Below are positions 18,118-27,249 of a DNA stretch of 64,000 nucleotides, piece by piece (positions within the stretch are counted from its first letter, which is position 1; every line of letters begins with the position of its first letter). Origin of the DNA: Verrucomicrobiia bacterium. Its GTDB lineage: Bacteria; Verrucomicrobiota; Verrucomicrobiia; Verrucomicrobiales; DEV007. Made by a program: the position numbers and the translations under genes. Location: the NCBI GenBank assembly GCA_030427505.1, contig JAUICH010000001.1, positions 775,403-839,402 on the forward strand, in the 5' to 3' direction. Below the pieces are notes generated by a model. The model had not been told where the DNA came from, did not search any database, and saw only the letters and a program-made list of their open reading frames with translations.

Positions 18118-18762
18118 ATGAAGGTCTTTCGTAATTCCCGCGAGAAGCAGGGCTTTTCGCTGATTGAAATGTTGATCGTACTCTCGGTGGTGGGGTTGCT
18201 CTTCGCCATGTCCGCGCCTCAGTTCTTCACGCTGATGCAGTCGACCAGTCTCACGACGGAGGGGGCTTTTTTAAGAAACAAGCTTACCCAGGCGCAGCAG
18301 ATTGCCCTTTCTAAAAACGCGGACGTGGAGGTGCGTTTCTTCAAATTCAAGGATGAAGCACAGGTGGAAACCGTGGAACAGTTTCGTGGGATCCAGTTCT
18401 ACACCTACAATCAAAGAGGCGAGGCGGAACCCATCAGTCAGTTCTTCAAGCTGAAGGCTCCCATTGTTGTCAGCAGTGACAATAAGATGTCCACCGTCCT
18501 GCGGCCCACCTCGGATGACTTCTATTCTCCGCGTAGGGGGCGTTCCGAGATCCCCATCGAAGGCGTGCGAAGGGAAGCTGAATTTGTATCCTTCCGGTTT
18601 CGTCCTGACGGCTCGACCGATCTCCCCGGTAAAGCGGGTTCGGATACTTGGCACCTGACTCTCGTGAAGGAGACGGATGGAAGCAATGGGAGCGTCCCGG
18701 ATAACTTTTACACCGTTCAGATCGACCCCTTTAATGGCCGTCTCTTGGAGTTCCGGCCGTAG
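18118..18762 (+). CDS. Verru_Chthon cassette protein D (prepilin-like)
   Basis: A 214-residue protein. ATG 18118 (MKVFRNSREKQG) gives a short basic leader with cleavage expected at Gly12/Phe13, then FSLIEMLIVLSVVGLLFA with Glu at +5. An in-frame TTG two codons earlier is a less likely start. The globular part is GspH/FimT-like in arrangement: a helix, then a beta-rich domain. Last gene of the cassette; two hairpins follow within 90 bases. No prepilin peptidase, assembly ATPase or secretin lies in the window, so this set must rely on machinery encoded elsewhere. Confidence 0.85.
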   Translation: MKVFRNSREKQGFSLIEMLIVLSVVGLLFAMSAPQFFTLMQSTSLTTEGAFLRNKLTQAQQIALSKNADVEVRFFKFKDEAQVETVEQFRGIQFYTYNQRGEAEPISQFFKLKAPIVVSSDNKMSTVLRPTSDDFYSPRRGRSEIPIEGVRREAEFVSFRFRPDGSTDLPGKAGSDTWHLTLVKETDGSNGSVPDNFYTVQIDPFNGRLLEFRP

Positions 18763-18774
18763 TGGAGGTTTCGT

Positions 18775-18795
18775 GGCGCTCTATTGCCGAGCGCC
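18775..18795 (+). terminator. Hairpin downstream of the Verru_Chthon cassette
   Basis: GGCGCTC and GAGCGCC form a perfect seven-pair stem around a seven-base loop, 12 bases past the stop of cassette gene D. No T-run follows. It may end or stabilise the cassette mRNA. Confidence 0.4.
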
Positions 18796-18830
18796 CCGGT
18801 TGCGAAGGTAGCTTCCATACCAGTGAAGCC

Positions 18831-18848
18831 CGCAAGATCGGTCTTGCG
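18831..18848 (+). terminator. Second hairpin downstream of the Verru_Chthon cassette
   Basis: CGCAAGA and TCTTGCG pair perfectly around the tetraloop TCGG, 33 bases before the next start codon. It lacks a T-run, so it could be a terminator element or part of the leader of the next gene. Confidence 0.4.
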
Positions 18849-18880
18849 ATTGCTGGGTTGATAGCGCTACGATTAAACTT

Positions 18881-20110
18881 GTGAAACCCCGACTATTTCT
18901 TTCTCTGTTTGTCGTCCTCATCTTCACGGTGCTCCCAAGGGCCGAGGCAATTCCGCTTACGGGCTCAAATGGGAAGACGATAGAGGTGGCTGGCATCAAA
19001 TCGGCAACCCCTTCCGGTTTGGTGGTGCAGATCAAGAAAGACGACGCGCCGATCTCGATTCCCTGGTCCAAGTTAGACCTGGATAAGCTGAAAGAGGGCT
19101 TGTCCCAGGTCCACGCGGCACATTTGGCCGCTCTGGGCGGGCGCACGGTCGAGTTGAACTTGGGTTCCTTCGGCAGCCAGATTCCAGGAATGACAGGTGA
19201 CGGCGAGGTGGAGTTTGTGGATCGAAAAGTGAAGAAAGAGGCCGAAGGTCTCTACGAAGTGGACGTCAGTCCCAAGACGGGGGAGACGTTCCAAAAGGCG
19301 AGCCTGGCGTTGAGGATTGTGCCGGGGAGAAAACCGAAAGCCATCCTGGTGGTATCTCAGGGGATGGGTGGCAATGGATTACTCTACGCGACGGCAGACA
19401 GCGCTGGAATCCTTCAGCCATTCCTGAATGCCAATGACTTGGCCATCATGGGAACCTTCTTTCACGCCAAAGCAGCGGACCGTTCCGTGATTCCATACTA
19501 TTTAGCGAGCAAAGGGTCGGGCCGGGCTGTCGAAGATGCCATCAAGCAGATCGCGGACCGGGCGAACATGCCGGAATTGGCTGAGGTGCCGCTGTTGATC
19601 TATGGCCGGGACATCGGTGGAGCGGCCTTTGCATACAACTTTACGCAATGGAAACCCGAGCGGGTGGTGGGCGCCGTGGCGGCGAAAGGGGCCTTTCTTG
19701 CCCATGAGGCCACGGAAGCCTCGGCAAAAGTGCCGCTCTTGCTGATCGTCGGAGAGTTTGACAATACGTTTGAGTTCTTTCAGGCGGCGCCACTTCCCGG
19801 AGAAGTGTTTGGCCGTTACGCCGACAAGAAACCGCTTTGGACCTACGCGTTGGAACCCCATGCCGGGGCAGACTTCAATCAGTCTGGGTATGATCTCGCG
19901 ACGTCGTTCCTTCAGTGGGCGCTCAACAACCGCCTGAAAGAAGACGGAAGTCTTGCGGACATCGAACGGACCGAAGGTTACGTGGGGAACGCTGAAGACG
20001 GTTCCTACGAAAAGCTGGAGGAAGATATCGCGCTGCCAACCACGCAAACCTGGCTGCCGAGTGATGATTTCGCGAAGGCATGGTCGAAGTTCGTGACCGG
20101 AACGTTCTAG
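18881..20110 (+). CDS. Exported alpha/beta-hydrolase-like protein with Asp at the nucleophile elbow
   Basis: A 409-residue protein starting at GTG, with a clear signal peptide (FLSLFVVLIFTVLPRAEA). A short N-terminal module (residues 24-85) includes ISIPWSKLDLDKL and could be a small beta domain. The rest resembles an alpha/beta hydrolase: ILVVSQGMGGNG at the first core strand, then YGRDIGGAAFAYNF where the nucleophile elbow is expected. There the usual Ser is Asp244. A late acidic position (VGEFDNT) and His in EPHAGADF could complete a triad. It may be an Asp-nucleophile enzyme or an inactive relative. Separated from the Verru_Chthon cassette by two hairpins. Confidence 0.75.
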   Translation: MKPRLFLSLFVVLIFTVLPRAEAIPLTGSNGKTIEVAGIKSATPSGLVVQIKKDDAPISIPWSKLDLDKLKEGLSQVHAAHLAALGGRTVELNLGSFGSQIPGMTGDGEVEFVDRKVKKEAEGLYEVDVSPKTGETFQKASLALRIVPGRKPKAILVVSQGMGGNGLLYATADSAGILQPFLNANDLAIMGTFFHAKAADRSVIPYYLASKGSGRAVEDAIKQIADRANMPELAEVPLLIYGRDIGGAAFAYNFTQWKPERVVGAVAAKGAFLAHEATEASAKVPLLLIVGEFDNTFEFFQAAPLPGEVFGRYADKKPLWTYALEPHAGADFNQSGYDLATSFLQWALNNRLKEDGSLADIERTEGYVGNAEDGSYEKLEEDIALPTTQTWLPSDDFAKAWSKFVTGTF

Positions 20111-20215
20111 GGCGTCAGACCTGGGGAAGTGAAAGCAAGCAAGGGCACGGAGATCGATGCTTCCGGCAACGCTTTGAATCGACAGACGGGTGATCGTATG
20201 TCATGAGGGCTTTCC

Positions 20216-21664
20216 ATGAGCACCCCATCACCCCTTCGATTTCCTCTTTTTGTCTCCGGCGCCTGCTGGTTTAGCATTATTTTCCTGGCCCTTTCCGGGC
20301 TTCTCAGGGCGAGCGACAAAGACTCGGAGATTCCTCCCGGAGATCAGCCAGAGGCGGACTTTCCCGCCCTGATGCCGCGGATCGAACTGAAGGATGGGGA
20401 CACCGTGGTGTTTTTGGGGGATTCCATCACCCACCAGTGTCTCTACACTCAGTACGTGGAGACCTATTGCTTCACCCGCTATCCTGGTTCCAGGATTCGG
20501 TTCCACAATTCCGGTGTGGGTGGAGATAGAGCGGTGGATGCGCTGGGGCGTTTCGAACGTGACGTCGCGGCTTTCGATCCGGACTACGTCACGATTCTGT
20601 TGGGTATGAATGACGGAAGGTACAAGGCCTTCGACCGGGAAGTCTTCGACACCTACGAGCGGGACATGAAGACGCTGCTTGACCAGATAGCCGAAACCGG
20701 GGCCAAAGCGGTGGTGATGACTCCCACGATTCATGATGCCCGGGCCGCGCGACTGGCTGAGAAAGATCGTGGCGAGCCGGCGAATACGTACTACAACGGC
20801 GTTCTGGCGCTTTTTGGCGAACGTCTTTGGGAGGAGGCACACCGGAGAGGTCTGGGGTATGTGAACTTGAGGGGGCCGTTGGAAGATATCACGGCGGAGC
20901 AAAGGAAAACGGACCCGGCTTTCACGATGATCCCGGATTCCGTGCACCCGAGAGAAACCGGCCAGGTGGTGATGGCGGTTGCTTTGATCGACCAGATGTT
21001 TGCCAAATCGAAGGTCAGCGCCATCTCGGCCATCAAATCGCCCAATGGAAAATGGCGGATCTTTGCGGCGGGTGGGGAAGTTTCAGGCGTTGAGGAAGCG
21101 GCACCGGAGGGTGAGCTTCCGGGGTTTTCCTTTAAGGCTGAAGCGCTGCCTTGGGTCCTGCCTCCGGAAGCGGAACTGGGCTATCAGTTGACCAAAGCCG
21201 GGCACCGGCATAGCGGAGAGCGGTTGACGGTGGCGGGACTGGAGCCGGGTAGATACGACTTGCTCATCGACGGCAAGAAAGTCGCCACCTACTCATACAA
21301 CCAGTTGGCCAAGGGAGTGGAACTACAGGGAATCGCCCAAACTCCACAGCATCAGCAAGCTTTGGCGGTAGCGCTCTTGAATCAGGAGCGAAACGATCAG
21401 GCCATGCGGCCGCTGCGCAATTGGTGGAGAGAGCGCAAGGTCAGACGGTTCGAACTGGAAAAATGGAAAGCAGAGAATCCGGGTTCCGAAGAGATCGAAG
21501 CGAAACAGGCCGAGTACCAAACTTGGCTGGAGTCCACCTATGAAATAGAAGCCAGCCTTCTGGCGAAAGTGAAAGAGTATGACGACAATATTTACTCGAT
21601 CAATCAGCCCGTGGGTCACCATTATAAGGTAAGGAAAGCCGTGGCGGCGCCGGATTCGAAGTAG
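20216..21664 (+). CDS. SGNH/GDSL-family hydrolase, exported
   Basis: A 482-residue protein with a signal segment (residues 9-32). All SGNH blocks are visible: Ser70 in FLGDSITH, Gly in NSGVGGDR, Asn132 in LLGMNDG, and Asp241/His244 in DSVHP. Such enzymes deacetylate glycans or cleave esters. A C-terminal extension (from about residue 270) has a beta-type segment and then a charged helical tail typical of related Planctomycete and Verrucomicrobial proteins. The start ATG 20216 follows GAGGG. The gene is followed within 50 bases by a sulfatase gene, suggesting joint action on a decorated polysaccharide. Confidence 0.9.
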   Translation: MSTPSPLRFPLFVSGACWFSIIFLALSGLLRASDKDSEIPPGDQPEADFPALMPRIELKDGDTVVFLGDSITHQCLYTQYVETYCFTRYPGSRIRFHNSGVGGDRAVDALGRFERDVAAFDPDYVTILLGMNDGRYKAFDREVFDTYERDMKTLLDQIAETGAKAVVMTPTIHDARAARLAEKDRGEPANTYYNGVLALFGERLWEEAHRRGLGYVNLRGPLEDITAEQRKTDPAFTMIPDSVHPRETGQVVMAVALIDQMFAKSKVSAISAIKSPNGKWRIFAAGGEVSGVEEAAPEGELPGFSFKAEALPWVLPPEAELGYQLTKAGHRHSGERLTVAGLEPGRYDLLIDGKKVATYSYNQLAKGVELQGIAQTPQHQQALAVALLNQERNDQAMRPLRNWWRERKVRRFELEKWKAENPGSEEIEAKQAEYQTWLESTYEIEASLLAKVKEYDDNIYSINQPVGHHYKVRKAVAAPDSK

Positions 21665-21712
21665 AAACTGGGAGAATTTGTTGTAGTGTCAGGATCAACC
21701 CCCGAAAGACTG

Positions 21713-23185
21713 ATGGAAAAGGCAAGAGATAGAATTTCAAAAATCGCAGGGCTCTTTGTGGCTGGGTGTTTAACGGGTGGCCAGTTGCTGGCCCCGCGGG
21801 CCGGAGCGCAAGATCAGCCGGCCACGGAAGCCAAGGAGCGCCTTCCCAATGTAGTGATCGTCTTCACGGACGATCAGGGCTATCAGGACGTGGGCGTTTT
21901 CGGAGCGGAAGGCTTTGAGACTCCCAATCTCGATCAGATGGCCGCCGAAGGGCGGAAGTTCACTCATTGGTATGCGGCGCAACCGGTGTGCTCCGCGTCG
22001 CGCACGGCACTGCTGACGGGCTGCTATCCCAATCGCGTGGGGATTCATGGCGCTCTCGGGCCGGGCAGCAAGGTCGGGATCGATTCTGAGGAGACCACCC
22101 TGGCGGAGATCTTCAAGCAGAAGGGCTACGCCACGGGCATCTTTGGAAAGTGGCACCTGGGAGACAACCGGAAGTTCCTGCCTCTCCAGCATGGCTTCGA
22201 CGAATACTTCGGCATTCCCTATTCCAACGACATGTGGCCACAGCATCCGACGAACAAGAAGTTTCCGCCGCTGCCCTTGTTTGACGGGAATGAAGTCTTT
22301 CGCATCGCGGACGAACGGGACCAGTCCATGATGACCACGATGTTGACCAACAAAGCCGTGGAGTTCATCAACCGGCACCGGGACGAGCCCTTCTTCCTCT
22401 ACGTGCCGCACCCCCAGCCGCATGTGCCGCTGTTTGTCTCGGAGCGGTTCAAGGGCAAGACCAAGCGCGGCCTCTACGGGGACGTCATTTCAGAGATCGA
22501 CTGGTCCGTGGGCGAGATCCTGAACGCCATCAAAACGAACGGTCTGGATGAAAATACCTTTGTGATGTTCACCTCGGACAACGGCCCCTGGCTGAGCTAT
22601 GGGGAGCATTCGGGCTCCGCCCTGCCGCTTCGCGAAGGGAAGGGCACGGTGTGGGAAGGCGGCGTGCGGGAGGCCTGCATCATGCGCTGGCCGGGTAAGA
22701 TTCCCGCCGGCACGGTCTCGGATGTTCCCGCCATGAACATCGATATTCTGCCAACGATGGCGAACCTGATCGGCGCGGAATTGCCCGAAAAGAAAATCGA
22801 TGGCCTGGATGTCTGGCCGCTGATCGCGGGAAACGAAGACGCCAAGAACCCGCACAAGGGCTATTGGTTTTACTACAAGAGGAACGAGTTACAGGCCGTC
22901 TCCAAGGGAAACTGGAAGCTCTACTTGCCGCACACCTACCGGACCCTGGACGGCCGTCCGGGAGGGACCGGCGGCTTGCCCGTTCCCTACTCCAGCGCCA
23001 GCACGGAGACGGAACTGTATGATCTGAGCCAGGACATCAGCGAGCAGAAGAACGTGGCCGCTCAGCATCCGGACGTGGTAAAGGAGCTGCTTTCTTTCGC
23101 TGAAGAGGCAAGAAACGAGTTGGGTGACGCTCTCACAAAAAGAGAAGGGGCCGGTTCCCGCGAACCAGGAAAGGTGGATGAGTGA
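21713..23185 (+). CDS. Sulfatase (arylsulfatase family), exported
   Basis: A 490-residue type I sulfatase. ATG 21713 gives a signal peptide ([16 protein letters not shown]); a GTG nine codons earlier is also possible. Metal-binding VIVFTDDQG is near residue 50. The active-site signature is Cys93-S-A-S-R97 followed by TALLTG, that is, the C-x-A-x-R form, in which Cys must be oxidised to formylglycine. Later motifs [19 protein letters not shown] and FTSDNGPW (metal and substrate residues) are intact. It probably removes sulfate esters from polysaccharide outside the cytoplasm. No formylglycine-generating enzyme is in the window. Confidence 0.93.
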   Translation: MEKARDRISKIAGLFVAGCLTGGQLLAPRAGAQDQPATEAKERLPNVVIVFTDDQGYQDVGVFGAEGFETPNLDQMAAEGRKFTHWYAAQPVCSASRTALLTGCYPNRVGIHGALGPGSKVGIDSEETTLAEIFKQKGYATGIFGKWHLGDNRKFLPLQHGFDEYFGIPYSNDMWPQHPTNKKFPPLPLFDGNEVFRIADERDQSMMTTMLTNKAVEFINRHRDEPFFLYVPHPQPHVPLFVSERFKGKTKRGLYGDVISEIDWSVGEILNAIKTNGLDENTFVMFTSDNGPWLSYGEHSGSALPLREGKGTVWEGGVREACIMRWPGKIPAGTVSDVPAMNIDILPTMANLIGAELPEKKIDGLDVWPLIAGNEDAKNPHKGYWFYYKRNELQAVSKGNWKLYLPHTYRTLDGRPGGTGGLPVPYSSASTETELYDLSQDISEQKNVAAQHPDVVKELLSFAEEARNELGDALTKREGAGSREPGKVDE

Positions 23186-23236
23186 CGCGATTCCAGCTTC
23201 CCTGTGGCCCCATAGAGGAGTATAATTTTCAGAACA

Positions 23237-23755
23237 GTGAAAGAATTTGCCTACATCCACGAAGAAGGGAATGTCCCGGATACGCTCCGGAAAGTGCCCT
23301 TCCTGGAATCCTTTTCGGAGGAACATCTGAATGACGTGCTGCATTCCAGCGCGATCCTCGAGTGCGAGCCCGGCGACGTGATCATTGAAGAAGGCGAGAC
23401 CGGGTCGCGCATCCACATCCTGCTGGCGGGAACGCTGGAGGTGGTGAAAGACGGCGATGTCCTGGCCTCTCTTATCAATACGGGCGACATCTTTGGTGAA
23501 ATGGCGGCCCTGTCGGACGAAGTGCGCTCCGCCTCCGTGATTTCCAAGACGCGTTCCTTTTGCCTGGCAGTAGACCAGAAGTTTCTGGAATACATGAAAC
23601 CCAAGAAAGAGAACCCCGCTTTTTACGCGGCGCTCTACGAGTTTATCGCCAAGCTGACGGCCAAGCGGCTGAAGGCCACTTCAGAACACCTTGCGAAGGT
23701 GGACCGGGAACTGAAGGACCTGAAAGAAAAGATGGCGCTGGCGAAGTCCGCCTGA
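23237..23755 (+). CDS. Cyclic nucleotide-binding domain protein
   Basis: A 172-residue cytoplasmic protein with one cNMP-binding (CAP_ED) fold: GDVIIEEGETGSRIHILLAG, then a phosphate-binding cassette F86-G-E88-MAALSDEVR97-SASV. There is no helix-turn-helix after it; the C-terminus is a charged, probably coiled helix (LAKVDRELKDLKEKM). It is therefore a stand-alone sensor module rather than a CRP-type activator. The start is GTG at 23237; a perfect TATAAT at 23221-23226 sits so close that the mRNA may have almost no leader, although GAGGAG also lies upstream. Partner unknown. Confidence 0.85.
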   Translation: MKEFAYIHEEGNVPDTLRKVPFLESFSEEHLNDVLHSSAILECEPGDVIIEEGETGSRIHILLAGTLEVVKDGDVLASLINTGDIFGEMAALSDEVRSASVISKTRSFCLAVDQKFLEYMKPKKENPAFYAALYEFIAKLTAKRLKATSEHLAKVDRELKDLKEKMALAKSA

Positions 23756-23788
23756 GCGACTTCGGCTGTAATGCGCCAGATCGTTTCC

Positions 23789-25279
23789 TCAGGCCGCTAG
23801 GTCTCTCAGGGGTTTCCAGTCTCCCAGGAGACTCAATTCTTCGACGGACAACGCGCAGCCGAAAGGCGCGCCGTGAACACTGGCAAGGTCGATCGAACCC
23901 GCGTCGATTTTCAAAGAGGGAAACTTGGTTCCGTTCGGCCCCGTGTGGGGCCGATAGAGGTCAGCGTGTTTTTCGAGGACCGCGGCCTGAACCGGTTCCG
24001 GAAACATGGAAAGGCCCGCGTAGTAGTGGTGGCCGTTTCGTTCCACATGGCGGATCCCCAGCAGGTGCATCGCGGCCAAGTCCTGGAGAAGAGCCACGGG
24101 GCCAATGTTGGCCAGGTCTTCTCCGCTCTGGATGGTGGGTTTGTTAGGATGAGCCTCGCGGTGATGGGCCAGGAGACAGGCGTTGGCGATGCCTTTGAAG
24201 ACGCCTTTGCAGTTCTTGTGGCTGGACCCGCGGTAGCCGAGTTCCAGGGCGTCACGCACGCTGTTCAGCGTGGCGTCCGATTCATCGATGATCAGGGGAG
24301 GAGCATCCGTCCACGCGGCCAGGTCTTCCTTTACGTGGGTGGCCAGGGCTTCGTCACGGTGGACGGGTTGCTCCACAAACAGCAGACGCGGCGGGGACAG
24401 GAAGTCCGCCAGCAGGGGATCGGAACGATAGGCTTCCCAGGTCTCCCGGAAGTCCCGGATGCCGCGGTACTGTTCGTTTCCATCCAGGGTGTAGAAGTAG
24501 CCGCCGGGGAGCGATTTGTCTAGCAAAGTGGCCAGTCGGCGGAGGCGTTCCCGGTCCGGCTCGATCTGGCCTCGAATCTTGATTTTGAAGTGAGTCAGGC
24601 CGTAGGTCTGGATGCAGTCTTCCAACGAATAGGGCAGACCATCATGGATTTCCTCGTCCGGAGGGATGTCGCCGGCGGTGAGGGGGTCCCCGAGGCCCAC
24701 GGTGTGGCGGGCGATGATGGGCTGGTCCGGCGCTGGTGTTTTCAACCAATCCGTGGGTGAAGTTCCGGCCAGTTCGGGGTGAAGCGTCTCAAGATCGATG
24801 CCCGGGGTGTTGTCTTGCACCGCTTCATGAAAACTCCGCCCGGTTCCCCGGCAAAAAGTATCGATCAGGGCGCGCTCGATCAGACTGGTGCCGAGGTGGG
24901 CGAGCAGGAAGGGCACGCCGTTTTGTTCCGCCCAGGCATGCTGTTCTTGGTAAAGGGCGCGCCAGAGGCTGAAGAGAGAAGGCTGCCGCTGGAGGCTGAT
25001 GGCGGTTTCTCCCGCGTGCCGGATGGCGGCGAGCATGCCGGGCAAGTCCTCCTCGAAGGTAGAGGTGGGGTTCTTGGTGAACCACTTGGGAGGCAGGCCT
25101 TCCCCACTGATGCCGGTGACGGGCGCCTCAAGGCCGTCGATTTCCATCGTCGCCTTGAGAAACAGGTGCGGCGCTTCCGTCATGCTGGCGATGCCATACT
25201 GGAAGGGAAACCGGGTCTTCGCCGGCCTCATGGTGAAAGACAGTTCGCGCAGGCAAACGCTGGGAGGTGAGGAGGGCAT
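23789..25279 (-). CDS. Enolase-superfamily (mandelate racemase/muconate lactonizing) enzyme
   Basis: A 496-residue protein, longer than the usual 350-400. The barrel domain shows K232-x-K234 (HFKIKIRG), metal ligands Asp266 (DGNEQ), Glu303 (FVEQP) and Asp332 (IIDESD), and lysines in GSSHKNCKG (355, 358). These are the enolase-superfamily catalytic elements, which abstract a proton alpha to a carboxylate. Candidate reactions are sugar-acid dehydration, cycloisomerisation or racemisation. It is the last gene of an operon with an SSS symporter and a small membrane protein, so the substrate is probably an imported carboxylate. Confidence 0.87.
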   Translation of the reverse strand: MPSSPPSVCLRELSFTMRPAKTRFPFQYGIASMTEAPHLFLKATMEIDGLEAPVTGISGEGLPPKWFTKNPTSTFEEDLPGMLAAIRHAGETAISLQRQPSLFSLWRALYQEQHAWAEQNGVPFLLAHLGTSLIERALIDTFCRGTGRSFHEAVQDNTPGIDLETLHPELAGTSPTDWLKTPAPDQPIIARHTVGLGDPLTAGDIPPDEEIHDGLPYSLEDCIQTYGLTHFKIKIRGQIEPDRERLRRLATLLDKSLPGGYFYTLDGNEQYRGIRDFRETWEAYRSDPLLADFLSPPRLLFVEQPVHRDEALATHVKEDLAAWTDAPPLIIDESDATLNSVRDALELGYRGSSHKNCKGVFKGIANACLLAHHREAHPNKPTIQSGEDLANIGPVALLQDLAAMHLLGIRHVERNGHHYYAGLSMFPEPVQAAVLEKHADLYRPHTGPNGTKFPSLKIDAGSIDLASVHGAPFGCALSVEELSLLGDWKPLRDLAA

Positions 25280-25305
25280 TGTGGAATTTTGGGAGAAAGG
25301 AAAGT

Positions 25306-26970
25306 TTATCGCATGTCCTTCGCCAGAGACTGGACTCTTGCGGAATCCAGTTTCGGCGTAAAGACGCTGACCGCCGCAAAGACCACAACATTCACGAGGA
25401 AACCGGCACAGCCAAGGTCCAGGTAAGTGAAGCCTGTTTTTGCGAAGTGAAAGACGGGGCCCAGCGCGGATTTAACGCCATCGGGTATGAACGGCGTGGA
25501 CAGAAAGACCACGAAAATTCCGGCCACCATGCCGGACATGACACCCGCCTTGGTGCCTTTGCGGATGAACAGCATGTCGATAGTGGCGGGCAGGAGCTGA
25601 GTGGAAAACGCAATGGCCGCGAACATGAGATCCGCGATGAGTTTTAGGGGTTTGAACTCCTCGTTGTGATGCCCTTGGTTCACTAGCCAGAGCGCCAGCA
25701 GGGTGGCGGTGACGATGGCAATGCGGCCCACCCAGGCGCGTTCCCGTTCCGAACTTTTCGGGCGCAGCAGGCGGTCATAGACGTCTCGGGTGAACACCGC
25801 GCTGAGCGCGTGCAGATTGCTGTCCGCCGTGCTCATGGAGGCGGCCAGGACGGCGATCAGGATCACCGCCACCAGCACCACGCCCAGGGAACCTAGAATG
25901 GCGGGTAACTGGTCTTTCACCATGACGATGACGACTTGATCCGTTTCGCCAATGTAGGGATGCGCGAGCACGCTGACTCCCCCATCCGCGGCCGTTTCCA
26001 CCAGCGGCGGGTATAGCACCCGGCCGCCCAGCGCGACGATCATGATGCCAAACAGGAAACAGGCCGGGAGCACAATGGAAAAGATGAGCGCGCTGCGTTT
26101 CAGGGTCTGGTCGTCGCGGGCCGCGTAGAGGCGGATCCATTGGGCGGGCTGCACCAGGGAGCCGACCGAGGCAAACAGACAAATCGTCATCAGCTTCCAC
26201 GGGCCGAATATGCCGGACGGCCCCGGCAGGGCTAGCGCCTCCGGTGGCAGGTCGCGCACCTTTTCAAAGAAGCCGCCAAAGCCGCCGAGGGACTTGATGG
26301 TGGCGAAGGAAGCCAGGACCATCCCCAAGATCAGGAGAAATCCCTGGAGCACATCCGTCCATGCCACCGAACGCATGCCGCCGATGAGCACGTAGACCAT
26401 GGTCACCAGCGAAAGGGCCGACGCGCCCAGTTCGAAAGCTCCATACGTCCGGCCCAGAAAGGTGAGGGGCCTGGTCTCCGGAAACATGACCTGCGCCAGA
26501 TAGCCCCCGGCTTTGATCTGCATGATCACGTAGGGCAGGACGTAGAGAAACCCTATCAAAGCCACCAGGAGGCGAAGAACCGGTGAGTCCCCATAGTATT
26601 CAGAGATCATGTCCCCCTGAGTCACGTAGCTCCTCCGCCTTCCGATGCGCCGGATCTTGCTCCCCAGCAGGTAGATACAGGCGCCCGCGCAGGGGAGATT
26701 CATGGCGAAGAGCATGAAGGCCGTGCCTTCCTTATATACCTGGCCTGGAATGCCGAGGATGGCGGCGCTGGAAAAAAAGGTGGCCATGATGGTCATGACC
26801 GTCACCAGCATGCCCTGGCCGCGCCCGGCCAGGTAGAAATCTTCCTCCGTGTTCCGGCTGCGCAAATAGCCGATGACCCCCAGGGAGAGCAGGACCAACA
26901 GGTAGATCACAAGGACCACGAGGGCCACGGCGCCCAGCGAGAGGGAGGGCTCTGGAACGGCGGCTTCCAT
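25306..26970 (-). CDS. Sodium:solute symporter (SSS family)
   Basis: A 554-residue polytopic membrane protein with about 13 hydrophobic segments. The N-terminal region (LGVIGYLRSRNTEEDFYLAGRG) and GGMRSVAWTDVLQG in the middle are typical of the SSS/LeuT-fold symporters. It should import a small solute with sodium. Its start lies three bases after the stop of the small membrane gene, and its stop 26 bases before the enolase-superfamily gene, so the three form a transport-plus-catabolism unit. The substrate (possibly a sugar acid or other carboxylate) is inferred only from context. Confidence 0.92.
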   Translation of the reverse strand: MEAAVPEPSLSLGAVALVVLVIYLLVLLSLGVIGYLRSRNTEEDFYLAGRGQGMLVTVMTIMATFFSSAAILGIPGQVYKEGTAFMLFAMNLPCAGACIYLLGSKIRRIGRRRSYVTQGDMISEYYGDSPVLRLLVALIGFLYVLPYVIMQIKAGGYLAQVMFPETRPLTFLGRTYGAFELGASALSLVTMVYVLIGGMRSVAWTDVLQGFLLILGMVLASFATIKSLGGFGGFFEKVRDLPPEALALPGPSGIFGPWKLMTICLFASVGSLVQPAQWIRLYAARDDQTLKRSALIFSIVLPACFLFGIMIVALGGRVLYPPLVETAADGGVSVLAHPYIGETDQVVIVMVKDQLPAILGSLGVVLVAVILIAVLAASMSTADSNLHALSAVFTRDVYDRLLRPKSSERERAWVGRIAIVTATLLALWLVNQGHHNEEFKPLKLIADLMFAAIAFSTQLLPATIDMLFIRKGTKAGVMSGMVAGIFVVFLSTPFIPDGVKSALGPVFHFAKTGFTYLDLGCAGFLVNVVVFAAVSVFTPKLDSARVQSLAKDMR

Positions 26971-26973
26971 CGG

Positions 26974-27249
26974 TCAGTCCGCGGTGGCGGGTTCCTTTCG
27001 CCAGATGAGGAAATAGGCCAAAGCGACCGAGACGGCTTCGACGCCGAACCAGAAGACCGTCCAGGCGTAAATCAGGGGGATGCCGAAGACGAAGCGGAGG
27101 GCCTCCGGGTCCGCCGGATCTGGATTGACGAGGAGGATACCCGGCCCCGGACCCATGATTACCGCCAGCAGGAAAAGGCCGAGAAGCCACCAGCCCAGGT
27201 GACGGAAACGGGCTTGGGAAGGGGGAGATTCCGGCGGGGGCGGGGTCAT
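26974..27249 (-). CDS. Small two-helix membrane protein, putative symporter partner
   Basis: A 91-residue protein from ATG 27249 (MTPPPPESPP). An upstream open frame overlaps the divergent addB-like gene and is rejected as the start. It has a Pro-rich cytoplasmic tip, then two hydrophobic segments (LGWWLLGLFLLAVIMG and FGIPLIYAWTVFWFG). Small proteins of this plan (DUF3311/YhdT-like) accompany SSS symporters, and here it precedes one by three bases. Assignment to a named family is tentative. Confidence 0.75.
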   Translation of the reverse strand: MTPPPPESPPSQARFRHLGWWLLGLFLLAVIMGPGPGILLVNPDPADPEALRFVFGIPLIYAWTVFWFGVEAVSVALAYFLIWRKEPATAD

